Source: Acinetobacter tandoii DSM 14970 = CIP 107469
GTDB lineage: Bacteria; Pseudomonadota; Gammaproteobacteria; Pseudomonadales; Moraxellaceae
NCBI RefSeq assembly: GCF_000400735.1
Contig: NZ_KE007367.1
Coordinates: forward strand, 645,882-709,881
Direction: 5' to 3'
DNA length: 64,000 nucleotides
Shown piece by piece: positions 27,810 through 34,968 of the stretch; position 1 is the first letter of the stretch, and every line of letters begins with the position of its first letter. The notes under the pieces were generated by a model. It did no database searches. It worked only from the letters and a program-made list of their open reading frames with translations, and was not told the origin of the DNA. The position numbers and the translations under genes were made by a program.

Positions 27810-27851
27810 ATTCTACAAAAGAAATACTTTGCGCGCAAAGTATTTCTTTTG
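27810..27851 (-). promoter_or_regulatory. Predicted promoter with 36-bp perfect palindrome operator
   Basis: Bases 27816-27851 form a perfect 36-bp palindrome with half-site CAAAAGAAATACTTTGCG and no spacer. On the minus strand, TTGCGC at 27838-27833 and TAGAAT at 27815-27810 are 17 bases apart and read as -35 and -10 elements, so the palindrome covers the -35 and the whole spacer. The ATG of the decarboxylase-ACP gene follows about 44 bases after the -10. This is the layout of a repressor operator. The OhrR-type protein at 21369-21806 is the obvious candidate ligand. Confidence 0.6.
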
Positions 27852-28162
27852 GTAATTGCAACTAAAATAATTTTATGCTTGTTGTATGAAGTTTAATCAA
27901 AATTATAGGATTCGAAGTTTTCCCAATTTATCAGGTCGCTAATTAATGCACGAAAGGTTTATCGCTGAAATCCATTTGTAATCATAAGTTTTGATGTAAT
28001 TTTTTTAAGTAATTTTTCACATTTTAACGGTGTTAAGCCAAAATCTTTGTCATATGGCTTAGGTCATAAAACCTGTAATAATACCTGTTTAGGTAATAGA
28101 CCTACCAAAGATTACATTATATTTCACCATACTTGCTTGAATTTGGCATTTAACAGCATCAA
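27852..28162. other. Intergenic region upstream of the decarboxylase operon
   Basis: About 310 A+T-rich bases between the uncharacterised upstream gene and the operon promoter, both on the minus strand. It contains an inverted pair TAGGTC/GACCTA (28060-28065 and 28099-28104) enclosing two direct ACCTGT copies at 28071 and 28083. That cluster could end the upstream transcript or bind a regulator. No gene seen. Confidence 0.4.
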
Positions 28163-28978
28163 TTAAGCCATTATCTTTAGATTCGAGGCATCTTTCTGTA
28201 AGCAAGTTTGAATGTATTCAGCATAAACTGATAGTTTTTCATATATATGCTCTGCATAAAACATATCTTCAATCAATCTGGATGCTTGTTCCAAGCTATA
28301 ACTACCATTCGCGCAGAGTAATTGTGCGTTTAGTTTTGAAAATTTTTCACATATTTCGATATAAGTTTCATCTTTACGTTTAAACAGTAACTTATGCATG
28401 TTAAGTTCAGTGCAATCCGCTATTCGGTCATATGGAACAGTTTGAATAATATGAATTTGAATTTTTAAAAATTGCTCAAGTTCCTTTATTTTCTGTTGAT
28501 TCAGCTTTAAGTCAGTGATCAGATAGATACTGGAAACATCTGTTCTAGAAAGTGCCTTGAGTAAGGAATAATAAAAAAAATCAACTGCATTAAGCTCTAG
28601 ATAACTCAAATCTAAATACAAATTGAGCGCTTCTAGCGCCGCATCAGCTTTAAAATTTTGGCTTTTTTCAGCTTGATAATATCGATTTAAGATATTTAAA
28701 ACAGCAGTTGTAGCGGGACTGTGATAAATGACCTTTTGGTTCAGGTTGGCCAATACAAAAGGTGAAAATAAATAGGCTAAACTGTATTGGTGTTCGTAAA
28801 TTGCAGATTGAACAATATATTGCACTTTAGATTTCGAAAGTTCGCGTAAGACTTTAGCCCGAAGTAATGTTGCCTCTAAATTGACATAGTGTTGTGCAAG
28901 CTTCTTTTGCAGGGCTTCGGAAAAAAATTCATTTTCAACAATTTCAGGAATACTGTTTAAACTCTGCGTTACAAACAT
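28163..28978 (-). CDS. Uncharacterised protein upstream of the decarboxylase operon
   Basis: 271 residues from the ATG at 28978; a TTG five codons earlier is possible. I do not recognise a family. It is largely helical, with heptad-like Leu spacing, no signal peptide and no membrane segment. It has a Lys/Glu-rich first third, a Tyr/Leu-rich middle (DLSYLELNAVDFFYYSLLKAL) and several Cys near the end. It is on the same strand as the operon, 396 bases upstream, and divergent from the cioA leader. A regulatory role for either neighbour is possible but not supported by any DNA-binding motif that I can see. Confidence 0.65.
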   Translation of the reverse strand: MFVTQSLNSIPEIVENEFFSEALQKKLAQHYVNLEATLLRAKVLRELSKSKVQYIVQSAIYEHQYSLAYLFSPFVLANLNQKVIYHSPATTAVLNILNRYYQAEKSQNFKADAALEALNLYLDLSYLELNAVDFFYYSLLKALSRTDVSSIYLITDLKLNQQKIKELEQFLKIQIHIIQTVPYDRIADCTELNMHKLLFKRKDETYIEICEKFSKLNAQLLCANGSYSLEQASRLIEDMFYAEHIYEKLSVYAEYIQTCLQKDASNLKIMA

Positions 28979-29056
28979 TTCATGACCGACCAAAGTGACT
29001 TATTTCGACCTATTTTCATCTTATTTGATTGTCATAAGTAGCTACAAAAAACTATA

Positions 29057-29109
29057 AATAAAAATATAACAGAAATGCTAGAACTTTTTAGTTCTGTTAT
29101 ATTTTTATT
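29057..29109. repeat. 18-bp perfect inverted repeat between divergent genes
   Basis: Arms 29057-29074 (AATAAAAATATAACAGAA) and 29092-29109 are perfectly complementary, with a 17-base spacer that itself contains a short AGAAC/GTTCT stem. T-rich flanks make it look like a two-way terminator, but it lies between start codons, 76 bases before the leader ORF of cioA. It could be an attenuator or an operator. Confidence 0.6.
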
Positions 29110-29184
29110 ATCGGCATCTTGTACCTACAGCTTAAATATATTGTCCTGCAAAATCTTGACAATTATTTAAAGTAGGTAGTTTTT

Positions 29185-29274
29185 ATGAAACGATCTATAG
29201 TTTGTCATGACATTGCACTACGCTTTGCTTGTCTCGTTTGTATTCATTGTAGTTTGCAAAGGAGGTTTCTATGA
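29185..29274 (+). CDS. 29-residue Cys-rich leader ORF before cioA
   Basis: The frame ATG 29185 to TGA 29272-29274 encodes a 29-residue peptide beginning MKRSIVCHDIALRF, with four Cys and a basic end (SLQRRFL). AGTAGGT upstream is a fair ribosome-binding site. Its stop overlaps the cioA start as ATGA, and the cioA Shine-Dalgarno AAAGGAGG lies inside its last codons, so ribosomes finishing it would restart on cioA. It may be a regulatory leader rather than a functional peptide. The length is short enough to arise by chance. Confidence 0.35.
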   Translation: MKRSIVCHDIALRFACLVCIHCSLQRRFL

Positions 29275-30740
29275 GCCTTGGGTTAACTGCACTAGAACTG
29301 GCTAGAATTCAATTTGCTTTCACTGTTTCTTTTCACATTATATTTCCTGCCACCTCGATAGGTTTAGCCTGCTTTCTAGCCCTGCTTGAATGGAAATGGT
29401 TACGTACTCAAAATCCAGTTTATAAAGATCTATTCAAGTATTGGATCAAGATTTTTGCTGTCGCCTTTGCCATGGGCGTTGTCTCAGGTATTGTCATGGC
29501 ATATCAGTTTGGTACCAACTGGAGTGAATTTTCACGAATTGCAGGTTCAGTTACAGGACCTTTACTCACCTATGAAGTTCTCAGCGCCTTTTTCCTAGAA
29601 GCGGGTTTTTTAGGCATCATGCTGTTCGGTTGGGGACGTGTGAACCCTAAAGCCCATTTCTTTGCCACTTTAATGGTCGCGATTGGAACTTGTATTTCCA
29701 TGTTTTGGATTTTGTCATCGAATAGCTGGATGCAGACTCCACAAGGTTTTGCCATAGAAAATGGCATTATTGTTCCTATGGACTGGTGGGCTATTGTATT
29801 TAATCCTTCTTTCCCATACCGCCTTGCCCATATGGCAACAGCAGCTTTCCTTGTGTCTTCATTATTGGTGGTAGGCACCGCTGCATGGCATTTGCTTAAA
29901 GGGCGCCGTGATGAATTGGTGAAAAAATCCTTTTCGATGGGGCTATGGATGGTTCTGGTCACTTCATGCCTACAAGTTGTTATTGGTGATCAACACGGTT
30001 TAAATACGTTAGAACACCAACCGAGCAAATTGGCTGCCATAGAAGGTCATTGGGAAACCAATCATGATCATGGTATGCCTTTACTGTTATTTGCCTTACC
30101 TGATATGGAAAACGAACAAAATAATCTAGAAATAGGTGTACCGAATTTAGGTAGTTTAATTCTAACCCATTCTGTAGATGGCAAAGTGACAGGTTTAAAA
30201 GATTTTGCTCCTGAAGACCGACCGAATGTTCCAATTGTATTTTGGAGTTTCCGAGTTATGGTTGGGCTAGGCATGCTTATGGTTTTGATGTCATTCACAG
30301 CATTATGGTTGCGTAAAACAGGAAAGCTTTATGAAAGCAGTGGGTTCCATCGTTTTGCTACGATTATGGGGCCAACGGGTTATATCGCCTTACTCGCAGG
30401 TTGGATCACAACTGAAGTCGGACGTCAACCTTGGGTTGTCTACGGTATTTTACGAACCAAAGATGGTTTATCCATGACAGTTACCGCAGATCAAGTTGGG
30501 ATAAGTCTGATCATTTTTGTATTGGTTTATACCATTGTATTTGGTGCAGGCATTTATTACATGTTACGCCTGATCAAAGCTGGTCCAACAGCAATAGATA
30601 GTCTTGAAAATTTAACTGCGGGTGTGGGGCATTTTAAAACACCAATGCGACCATTAAGTGCGGTTGATGAAGCCATTGATGTGACGCAAGCTTCATCACA
30701 AGAGAATAACCTTGATCATAAGGAGAATCGCCATGATTGA
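29271..30740 (+). CDS. cioA: Cytochrome bd-type (cyanide-insensitive) oxidase subunit I
   Basis: 489 residues, the short-Q-loop length of CioA rather than about 520 of E. coli CydA. Heme ligands lie in the N-terminal FAFTVSFHIIFPATSIGLA (His19, heme d/b595) and in LAHMATAAFLVSS; GHWETNHDHG lies near the quinol site. There are nine membrane helices. It oxidises quinol at the inner membrane and reduces O2 without pumping protons. A strong AAAGGAGG precedes the start. The end overlaps cioB by eight bases. The last 60 residues form a polar, weakly conserved tail. Confidence 0.9.
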   Translation: MSLGLTALELARIQFAFTVSFHIIFPATSIGLACFLALLEWKWLRTQNPVYKDLFKYWIKIFAVAFAMGVVSGIVMAYQFGTNWSEFSRIAGSVTGPLLTYEVLSAFFLEAGFLGIMLFGWGRVNPKAHFFATLMVAIGTCISMFWILSSNSWMQTPQGFAIENGIIVPMDWWAIVFNPSFPYRLAHMATAAFLVSSLLVVGTAAWHLLKGRRDELVKKSFSMGLWMVLVTSCLQVVIGDQHGLNTLEHQPSKLAAIEGHWETNHDHGMPLLLFALPDMENEQNNLEIGVPNLGSLILTHSVDGKVTGLKDFAPEDRPNVPIVFWSFRVMVGLGMLMVLMSFTALWLRKTGKLYESSGFHRFATIMGPTGYIALLAGWITTEVGRQPWVVYGILRTKDGLSMTVTADQVGISLIIFVLVYTIVFGAGIYYMLRLIKAGPTAIDSLENLTAGVGHFKTPMRPLSAVDEAIDVTQASSQENNLDHKENRHD

Positions 30741-31737
30741 TTTTGCTTTAGTCTGGGTCGGTATTATTGGACTGGGCGTAATGATTTATGTCGTTATGGA
30801 TGGTTTTGACCTAGGTATAGGTATTCTTTTTCCATTCATTCAAGGACAACAAGAGCGCGATGTTATGATGAATACGGTCGCTCCTGTATGGGATGGCAAT
30901 GAAACCTGGATGGTTTTAGGCGGAGCAGGATTATTTGCCGCCTTCCCTTTGGTTTATTCAACCGTATTATCTGCACTGTATATGCCGATTATTCTGATGG
31001 TCGTGGCTTTGATTTTTAGAGGTGTAGCGTTTGAGTTTCGCTTTAAAGCACATCGCACTAAATACCTCTGGGATTTGGCTTTTATTGGCGGTTCTTTGTT
31101 CTCAAGCTTCTTTCAAGGTGTCATTTTAGGTGCTTATATTCAAGGAATTGAAACTCAGAATGGTATTTATAGTGGTGGTGCACTCGATTGGTTAACGCCA
31201 TTTTCGATATTTGTCGGGTTTGGAGTTGTCATTATGTATGCAGCCTTAGGTTGTGCATGGTTGATTATGAAAACTGAGGCAGATTTGCAACATAAAATGT
31301 ATAGTTTGATGCCCAAGTTGATTATTGTTTTATTAATTGTCTTTGGAGCTGTAAGTATCTATACGCCGCTGAATCATCCTGAAATTGCACAACGCTGGTT
31401 TACGATGCCGAATCTTTTCTATTTCAGTCCAGTCCCTGTTTTTGTTCTGATTTTATCGGGATTGATTTTTAAAGCATGTGCTCAACGAAAAGACGTTCAA
31501 CCCTTTGTTTTTACACTAGGTTTGGTCTTCCTCGCATTTACAGGCTTTGTCATCAGTTTATGGCCGAATATTATTCCTCCTTCTGTATCTATCTGGCAAG
31601 CAGCGGCACCTGAATCCAGTATGAAATTTGCGTTGGTGGGTGCCATCATTCTAATTCCAATTATTTTGACTTACACCTTTTTGTCCTATTGGGTATTTCG
31701 TGACAAAGTACGTATAGGTGATGAAGGCTATCATTAA
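30733..31737 (+). CDS. cioB: Cytochrome bd-type oxidase subunit II
   Basis: 334 residues from the ATG at 30733, supported by AGGAGA at 30721-30726; a longer upstream frame lies within cioA. It contains the family signatures VMDGFDLGIGILFPF, PVWDGNETWMVLGGAGLFAAFP and RGVAFEFRFK, with eight membrane helices. It stabilises the hemes of subunit I. The start overlaps the cioA end by eight bases, indicating coupling. It is followed after 14 bases by a small third-subunit gene. Confidence 0.92.
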   Translation: MIDFALVWVGIIGLGVMIYVVMDGFDLGIGILFPFIQGQQERDVMMNTVAPVWDGNETWMVLGGAGLFAAFPLVYSTVLSALYMPIILMVVALIFRGVAFEFRFKAHRTKYLWDLAFIGGSLFSSFFQGVILGAYIQGIETQNGIYSGGALDWLTPFSIFVGFGVVIMYAALGCAWLIMKTEADLQHKMYSLMPKLIIVLLIVFGAVSIYTPLNHPEIAQRWFTMPNLFYFSPVPVFVLILSGLIFKACAQRKDVQPFVFTLGLVFLAFTGFVISLWPNIIPPSVSIWQAAAPESSMKFALVGAIILIPIILTYTFLSYWVFRDKVRIGDEGYH

Positions 31738-31751
31738 TGGAGATAATTACG

Positions 31752-31886
31752 ATGCAAAATCCGATGCAAAAATTGCAAAATCGATTGAGTCCGACTGCTT
31801 GGTTCATTCTATTATGGTTTTTGGGTTTCTTATCGCTTAGCTTAATTGCTGGATTCTTTAGACTTTTGTTAAGCTTTGCATATTAA
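31752..31886 (+). CDS. Small third oxidase subunit, DUF2474/CydX-like
   Basis: 44 residues starting MQNPMQKLQNRLSPTAWFIL, with one membrane helix (about 17-40) rich in Leu and Phe. The position, 14 bases after cioB on the same strand, and the LSPTAWFILLWFLGF pattern fit the DUF2474 proteins that accompany cioAB, functional counterparts of CydX. It probably helps assemble or stabilise the oxidase. Confidence 0.8.
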   Translation: MQNPMQKLQNRLSPTAWFILLWFLGFLSLSLIAGFFRLLLSFAY

Positions 31887-31962
31887 TAATCAACCTCCTA
31901 CTTTAAACTGTGGATAGCTGTATGAAGGCAGCTATCCATTTCTTATATGAGCATAATTCTTT

Positions 31963-33360
31963 ATGTATAAATCAGAACAACTTGCACTAAGTCTAAAACA
32001 TCTGATTGAAACAGGAACTTGGAAGCTTCACGAAAAACTTCCTTCATTACGTCAACAAGCGGAAACATCAGGATTTAGTCTGATTACCGTTATGAACGCG
32101 TATCAAGAACTTGAAGCACAAGGACTCATCTACTCAAAAGAAAAATTAGGTTATTTCGTTGCTGACAATCCATTACAGACTGCTTTGGCCAAAAAGGTTG
32201 TACTGAATGAAAAAATAGAAATCAACTCTTTAGTTTTTAGATATTTAAAATCAATTCAATCTGAAAAAATTGTACCTTTAGGAAGTGCATTTCCAAATAG
32301 CCAATTGCTTTATTCTCCTAAGCTGATGCAAACCTTAGCACAACAGGCAAAACACCGTATTAGCTATGAACAAACACCGAGTTTACCACCTGGTAATTAT
32401 GAATTAAGAAAACAGATAGCCCAACGCTATTGTATGCAAGGTATTCCTACAGATCCTTCAGATATTGTAATTACCTCGGGCGGGTTAGATGCTTTAAATC
32501 TATCCCTCAAAGCCATGACTCAAATGGGTGATTACATTCTTTTGCAAGAAACCATTTTTTATGGTGCATGGCAAGCTGCCGAAAATTTGGGCTTAAAGGT
32601 CATTACCATTCCAGAACACCCAGAACATGGCCTAGATTTAGAAGCTTTTAAAAAAGCCATTACAAGCTACCCTATTAAAGTTTGTTTACTCATGCTGAAT
32701 AGTCATAATCCAATTGGGTTTACGGTAAGTGAAGATATCAAATTTGAATTAGCAAAGCTCCTACATGAACATGAAATTTATTTAATCGAAGATGATGTTT
32801 ACGAAGAGCTTTATTATGATCAAAAAAAACCACTTTCCATGAAATATTATGATCAACAAAATTTAGTGCTGCATTGTTCTTCTTTTTCTAAAACCTTGGG
32901 TGCAGGGTTTCGTGTAGGTTGGGTCTATGCGGGAAAATTCTCTGAACATATACAGCACTTGCAACTTATGAGCACCATTTCGGTAAACTCTTTTATTCAA
33001 AATGCACTGGCAGATTATCTAACACATCGCCATTATGAAAAACATTTAAAGAATTTGAGAAATACACTTAAGCGATTAAAAAATCAATATTATCAATATT
33101 TAATAAAGAAATTACCCGAAGATTGTCAGGTCAGTTATTATCCTTCAGGTTATTTTCTTTGGATTACCCTACCACAACATATTGATAGCAGTCGCATTTA
33201 TGAAAAAATGATTCTGAATGATGTTGGTGTCGCCCCAAGTATCCTTTTTTATCGGAAAAATAAAAAGCAAAACCACATCCGTATCAACTGTTCTTTTGAA
33301 ATGAACGATGAAATGATCAATAAGATAGACCTTTTGATTGCTCAGATTTCAGAGCGATAG
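31963..33360 (+). CDS. MocR-type GntR/aminotransferase regulator
   Basis: 465 residues. The N-terminal GntR winged helix-turn-helix (about 1-70: WKLHEKLPSLRQQAETSGFSLITVMNAYQEL) is fused to a fold-I aminotransferase domain. The PLP Lys lies in SSFSKTLGAGFRVGWV near 315. NSHNPIGFTVS and EDDVYEELYYD complete the PLP pocket. MocR proteins usually sense PLP or an amino-acid adduct and control vitamin B6 or amino-acid genes. It stands alone on the plus strand 76 bases after the small oxidase subunit; its target is not evident. Confidence 0.88.
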   Translation: MYKSEQLALSLKHLIETGTWKLHEKLPSLRQQAETSGFSLITVMNAYQELEAQGLIYSKEKLGYFVADNPLQTALAKKVVLNEKIEINSLVFRYLKSIQSEKIVPLGSAFPNSQLLYSPKLMQTLAQQAKHRISYEQTPSLPPGNYELRKQIAQRYCMQGIPTDPSDIVITSGGLDALNLSLKAMTQMGDYILLQETIFYGAWQAAENLGLKVITIPEHPEHGLDLEAFKKAITSYPIKVCLLMLNSHNPIGFTVSEDIKFELAKLLHEHEIYLIEDDVYEELYYDQKKPLSMKYYDQQNLVLHCSSFSKTLGAGFRVGWVYAGKFSEHIQHLQLMSTISVNSFIQNALADYLTHRHYEKHLKNLRNTLKRLKNQYYQYLIKKLPEDCQVSYYPSGYFLWITLPQHIDSSRIYEKMILNDVGVAPSILFYRKNKKQNHIRINCSFEMNDEMINKIDLLIAQISER

Positions 33361-33473
33361 TTCAGTCTTGATCAAAATAATCAGGTTTTGCGACTTTTTA
33401 CCTAGACGTACTTTAGATTTTAAACCTGTTCAGTTACCGAGTATTAAACTTGATCTTCAAATACAAGGACGTT

Positions 33474-33587
33474 TCAGGTTAAAAAATATTCCCAAATAAT
33501 GAAACCGATAAAGAACCCGAGAAATGAATATAAGGTAATGATAAAGAATACAAACCAAGCTTTATTTTTTTTAAGTAAAAAATTCAT
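33474..33587 (-). CDS. 37-residue single-span membrane protein
   Basis: Minus-strand frame from ATG 33587 to TGA 33474, with AAGG about nine bases upstream. The peptide starts MNFLLKKNKAWFVFF and has a basic N-terminus, one strongly hydrophobic span (about 11-32) and an acidic, aromatic end (WEYFLT). This is the shape of a genuine small membrane protein. No family recognised, and chance cannot be excluded at this length. Confidence 0.45.
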   Translation of the reverse strand: MNFLLKKNKAWFVFFIITLYSFLGFFIGFIIWEYFLT

Positions 33588-33749
33588 AGTGAATGCCTTG
33601 CTGTCCTAACTTAGTTATTATTTTACTGCCCATAAAATTTAACAATAGGTACAGTTCGCGTCGAAATCAATATAACAGACAGCACGTATATCATTAAAAA
33701 TAATAGTTTTAGCTGTTGTTGCCTTTCAGAAAATCATTTATAGAATGCG

Positions 33750-33974
33750 TTATATTTCCCGAACAGAAATATCGGTGATTTGATCAGAGTCTCGATAATG
33801 AGATTTTAAAAGTAGCACCAATTCCTTTGCCCTTTTTTCCGTATAGTGACAATTACCATCATTTAAGCTAGCCAACCACTCTGGAAGCGAACCGAGTATG
33901 GTTTGCTTACATTCGCGAGTGCCATAATACACTTCTCTGCCCGATTGCTTGGCAATAATGATAAAATTTGACAT
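33750..33974 (-). CDS. Small hypothetical protein (74 residues)
   Basis: MSNFIIIAKQSGREVYYGTR opens a compact 74-residue cytosolic protein with two Cys (GTRECKQTI and DGNCHYTEKRA) and a Lys/Glu helix near the end. No recognised domain. The codon use and length fit a real gene, and ATTCC precedes it weakly. It is isolated, between two small ORFs and a 530-base non-coding stretch. Confidence 0.55.
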   Translation of the reverse strand: MSNFIIIAKQSGREVYYGTRECKQTILGSLPEWLASLNDGNCHYTEKRAKELVLLLKSHYRDSDQITDISVREI

Positions 33975-34506
33975 AAGGAATATCCTAAGTCACGGAATCA
34001 ATTTTAAGAAGTTATTTTGAATAATATCCTGAGTTTTTTCTTCAACATGTGTAGTGATTCACTGTTAATTTTATTGATGCGGTTATCATTTTTGTTGCAC
34101 TTCATGATAAAAACCACTATATCAATTTAACAACTTTACGTACATAAAAGAAGCCTATTTTGAATGTGAATCTTGTTTAAGTCCTTTACTAAAACTGCAT
34201 GCTCTTGAATAGATGATGATTAAATTCGATACAGAGAAACCTCGGCCGTCTTAACAGTGAGTGCACAGATGGAATTAAGCTATTTATACTTTGTAGTTAC
34301 GCAGAAAAAGCTTAAATAACATAAATTTGTTCTATACATTTCACTTAGATTGATACAAATTTGAGAAGATCATCATCCATTACACAGAAGAACTGAATAT
34401 TATGGAACGAAAGATTCGGCGTTATGTGGTCAATCAAAAAAATCTCATCTTTTTCTAAATCAACAATTTATATTATATTTGATATTAAGTTTCTTAAGGA
34501 TGAAAT
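33975..34506. other. Non-coding stretch
   Basis: About 530 A+T-rich bases. No frame with a credible start, no strong hairpin and no repeat was found. It may be remains of lost genes, since a broken gene follows directly. Confidence 0.4.
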
Positions 34507-34704
34507 ATGCCAAATAATTCATACAGTTCAGGGGTAATTTGTCCCAACGAAGCATGTAAAGGAAAAATATTCATTTCCCTACAAGATTTATTGTATAAAA
34601 AATCTATCTAATGCCCTCATTGTTTATTGGAATGGACCCTATACAGCCAGCAATCTGATGACGATATTGAGTGTGCAATGAAAATAAAGAGTGTTTTAAC
34701 TTAG
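34507..34704 (+). pseudogene. Small zinc-ribbon protein gene with one in-frame stop
   Basis: From ATG 34507 the frame gives 34 residues including ICPNEACKGK, then TAA at 34609-34611. The same frame continues without shift as CPHCLLEWTLYSQQSDDD to TAG at 34702. The two halves together make a 65-residue protein with a CxxxxC...CPHC zinc ribbon, split exactly before the second Cys pair. A single base change from AAA or CAA would create the stop. It is most likely a recently inactivated gene; a sequencing error or stop readthrough is possible. Confidence 0.6.
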
Positions 34705-34787
34705 AACTTTAACCTCAAAGAAAAAGCAATCTTAGTCTTTAAGTCTATGTTAAAATTAGAGTAAATCTATGACAAATAGGTCCAGCT

Positions 34788-34865
34788 ATGGAAACAATTA
34801 TTATTACATTCATCATGGCGATCATTCTTGTGCTACTTATCTTTTTCTATAATAAGAAAAAGTGA
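34788..34865 (+). CDS. 25-residue single-span membrane peptide
   Basis: ATG 34788 to TGA 34863-34865, beginning METIIITFIMAIILV, followed by more hydrophobic residues and a basic end (YNKKK). TAGG lies about nine bases upstream. This is almost entirely one membrane helix with positive-inside topology, typical of bacterial small membrane proteins. It is short, so confidence is limited. Confidence 0.4.
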   Translation: METIIITFIMAIILVLLIFFYNKKK

Positions 34866-34918
34866 AAACGTTTAGCACTCACCTTTTAACCTTATTAGAA
34901 ATCTATGATAATAAAAAG

Positions 34919-34944
34919 AAAAACATCACCTAGGCGATGTTTTT
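34919..34944 (-). terminator. Terminator after the DAACS symporter gene
   Basis: 9-bp stem AAAAACATC / GATGTTTTT around ACCTAGGC. Read on the minus strand it is followed by CTTTTT. It ends about 25 bases past the symporter stop and may act both ways. Confidence 0.75.
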
Positions 34945-34968
34945 CAACAATAAAATCATTTTGATTGA

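Noticed and set aside
27767-27838. TTG-started N-terminal extension of the decarboxylase-ACP gene
   Set aside because: It would be encoded by the promoter and palindrome; the family N-terminus begins at the ATG at 27766.
33361-33473. Possible terminator after the MocR gene
   Set aside because: TCAGGTTT and AAACCTG pairings exist but spacing and lack of a T run make the assignment arbitrary.
6827-34251. Shared AAACCTCGGCCGT at the end of adeL and at about 34239
   Set aside because: A 13-base match is expected by chance many times in a 64-kb window and the surroundings differ.
34402-34458. 18-codon plus-strand frame starting MERKIRRY
   Set aside because: Too short, with no ribosome-binding site and no conserved feature.
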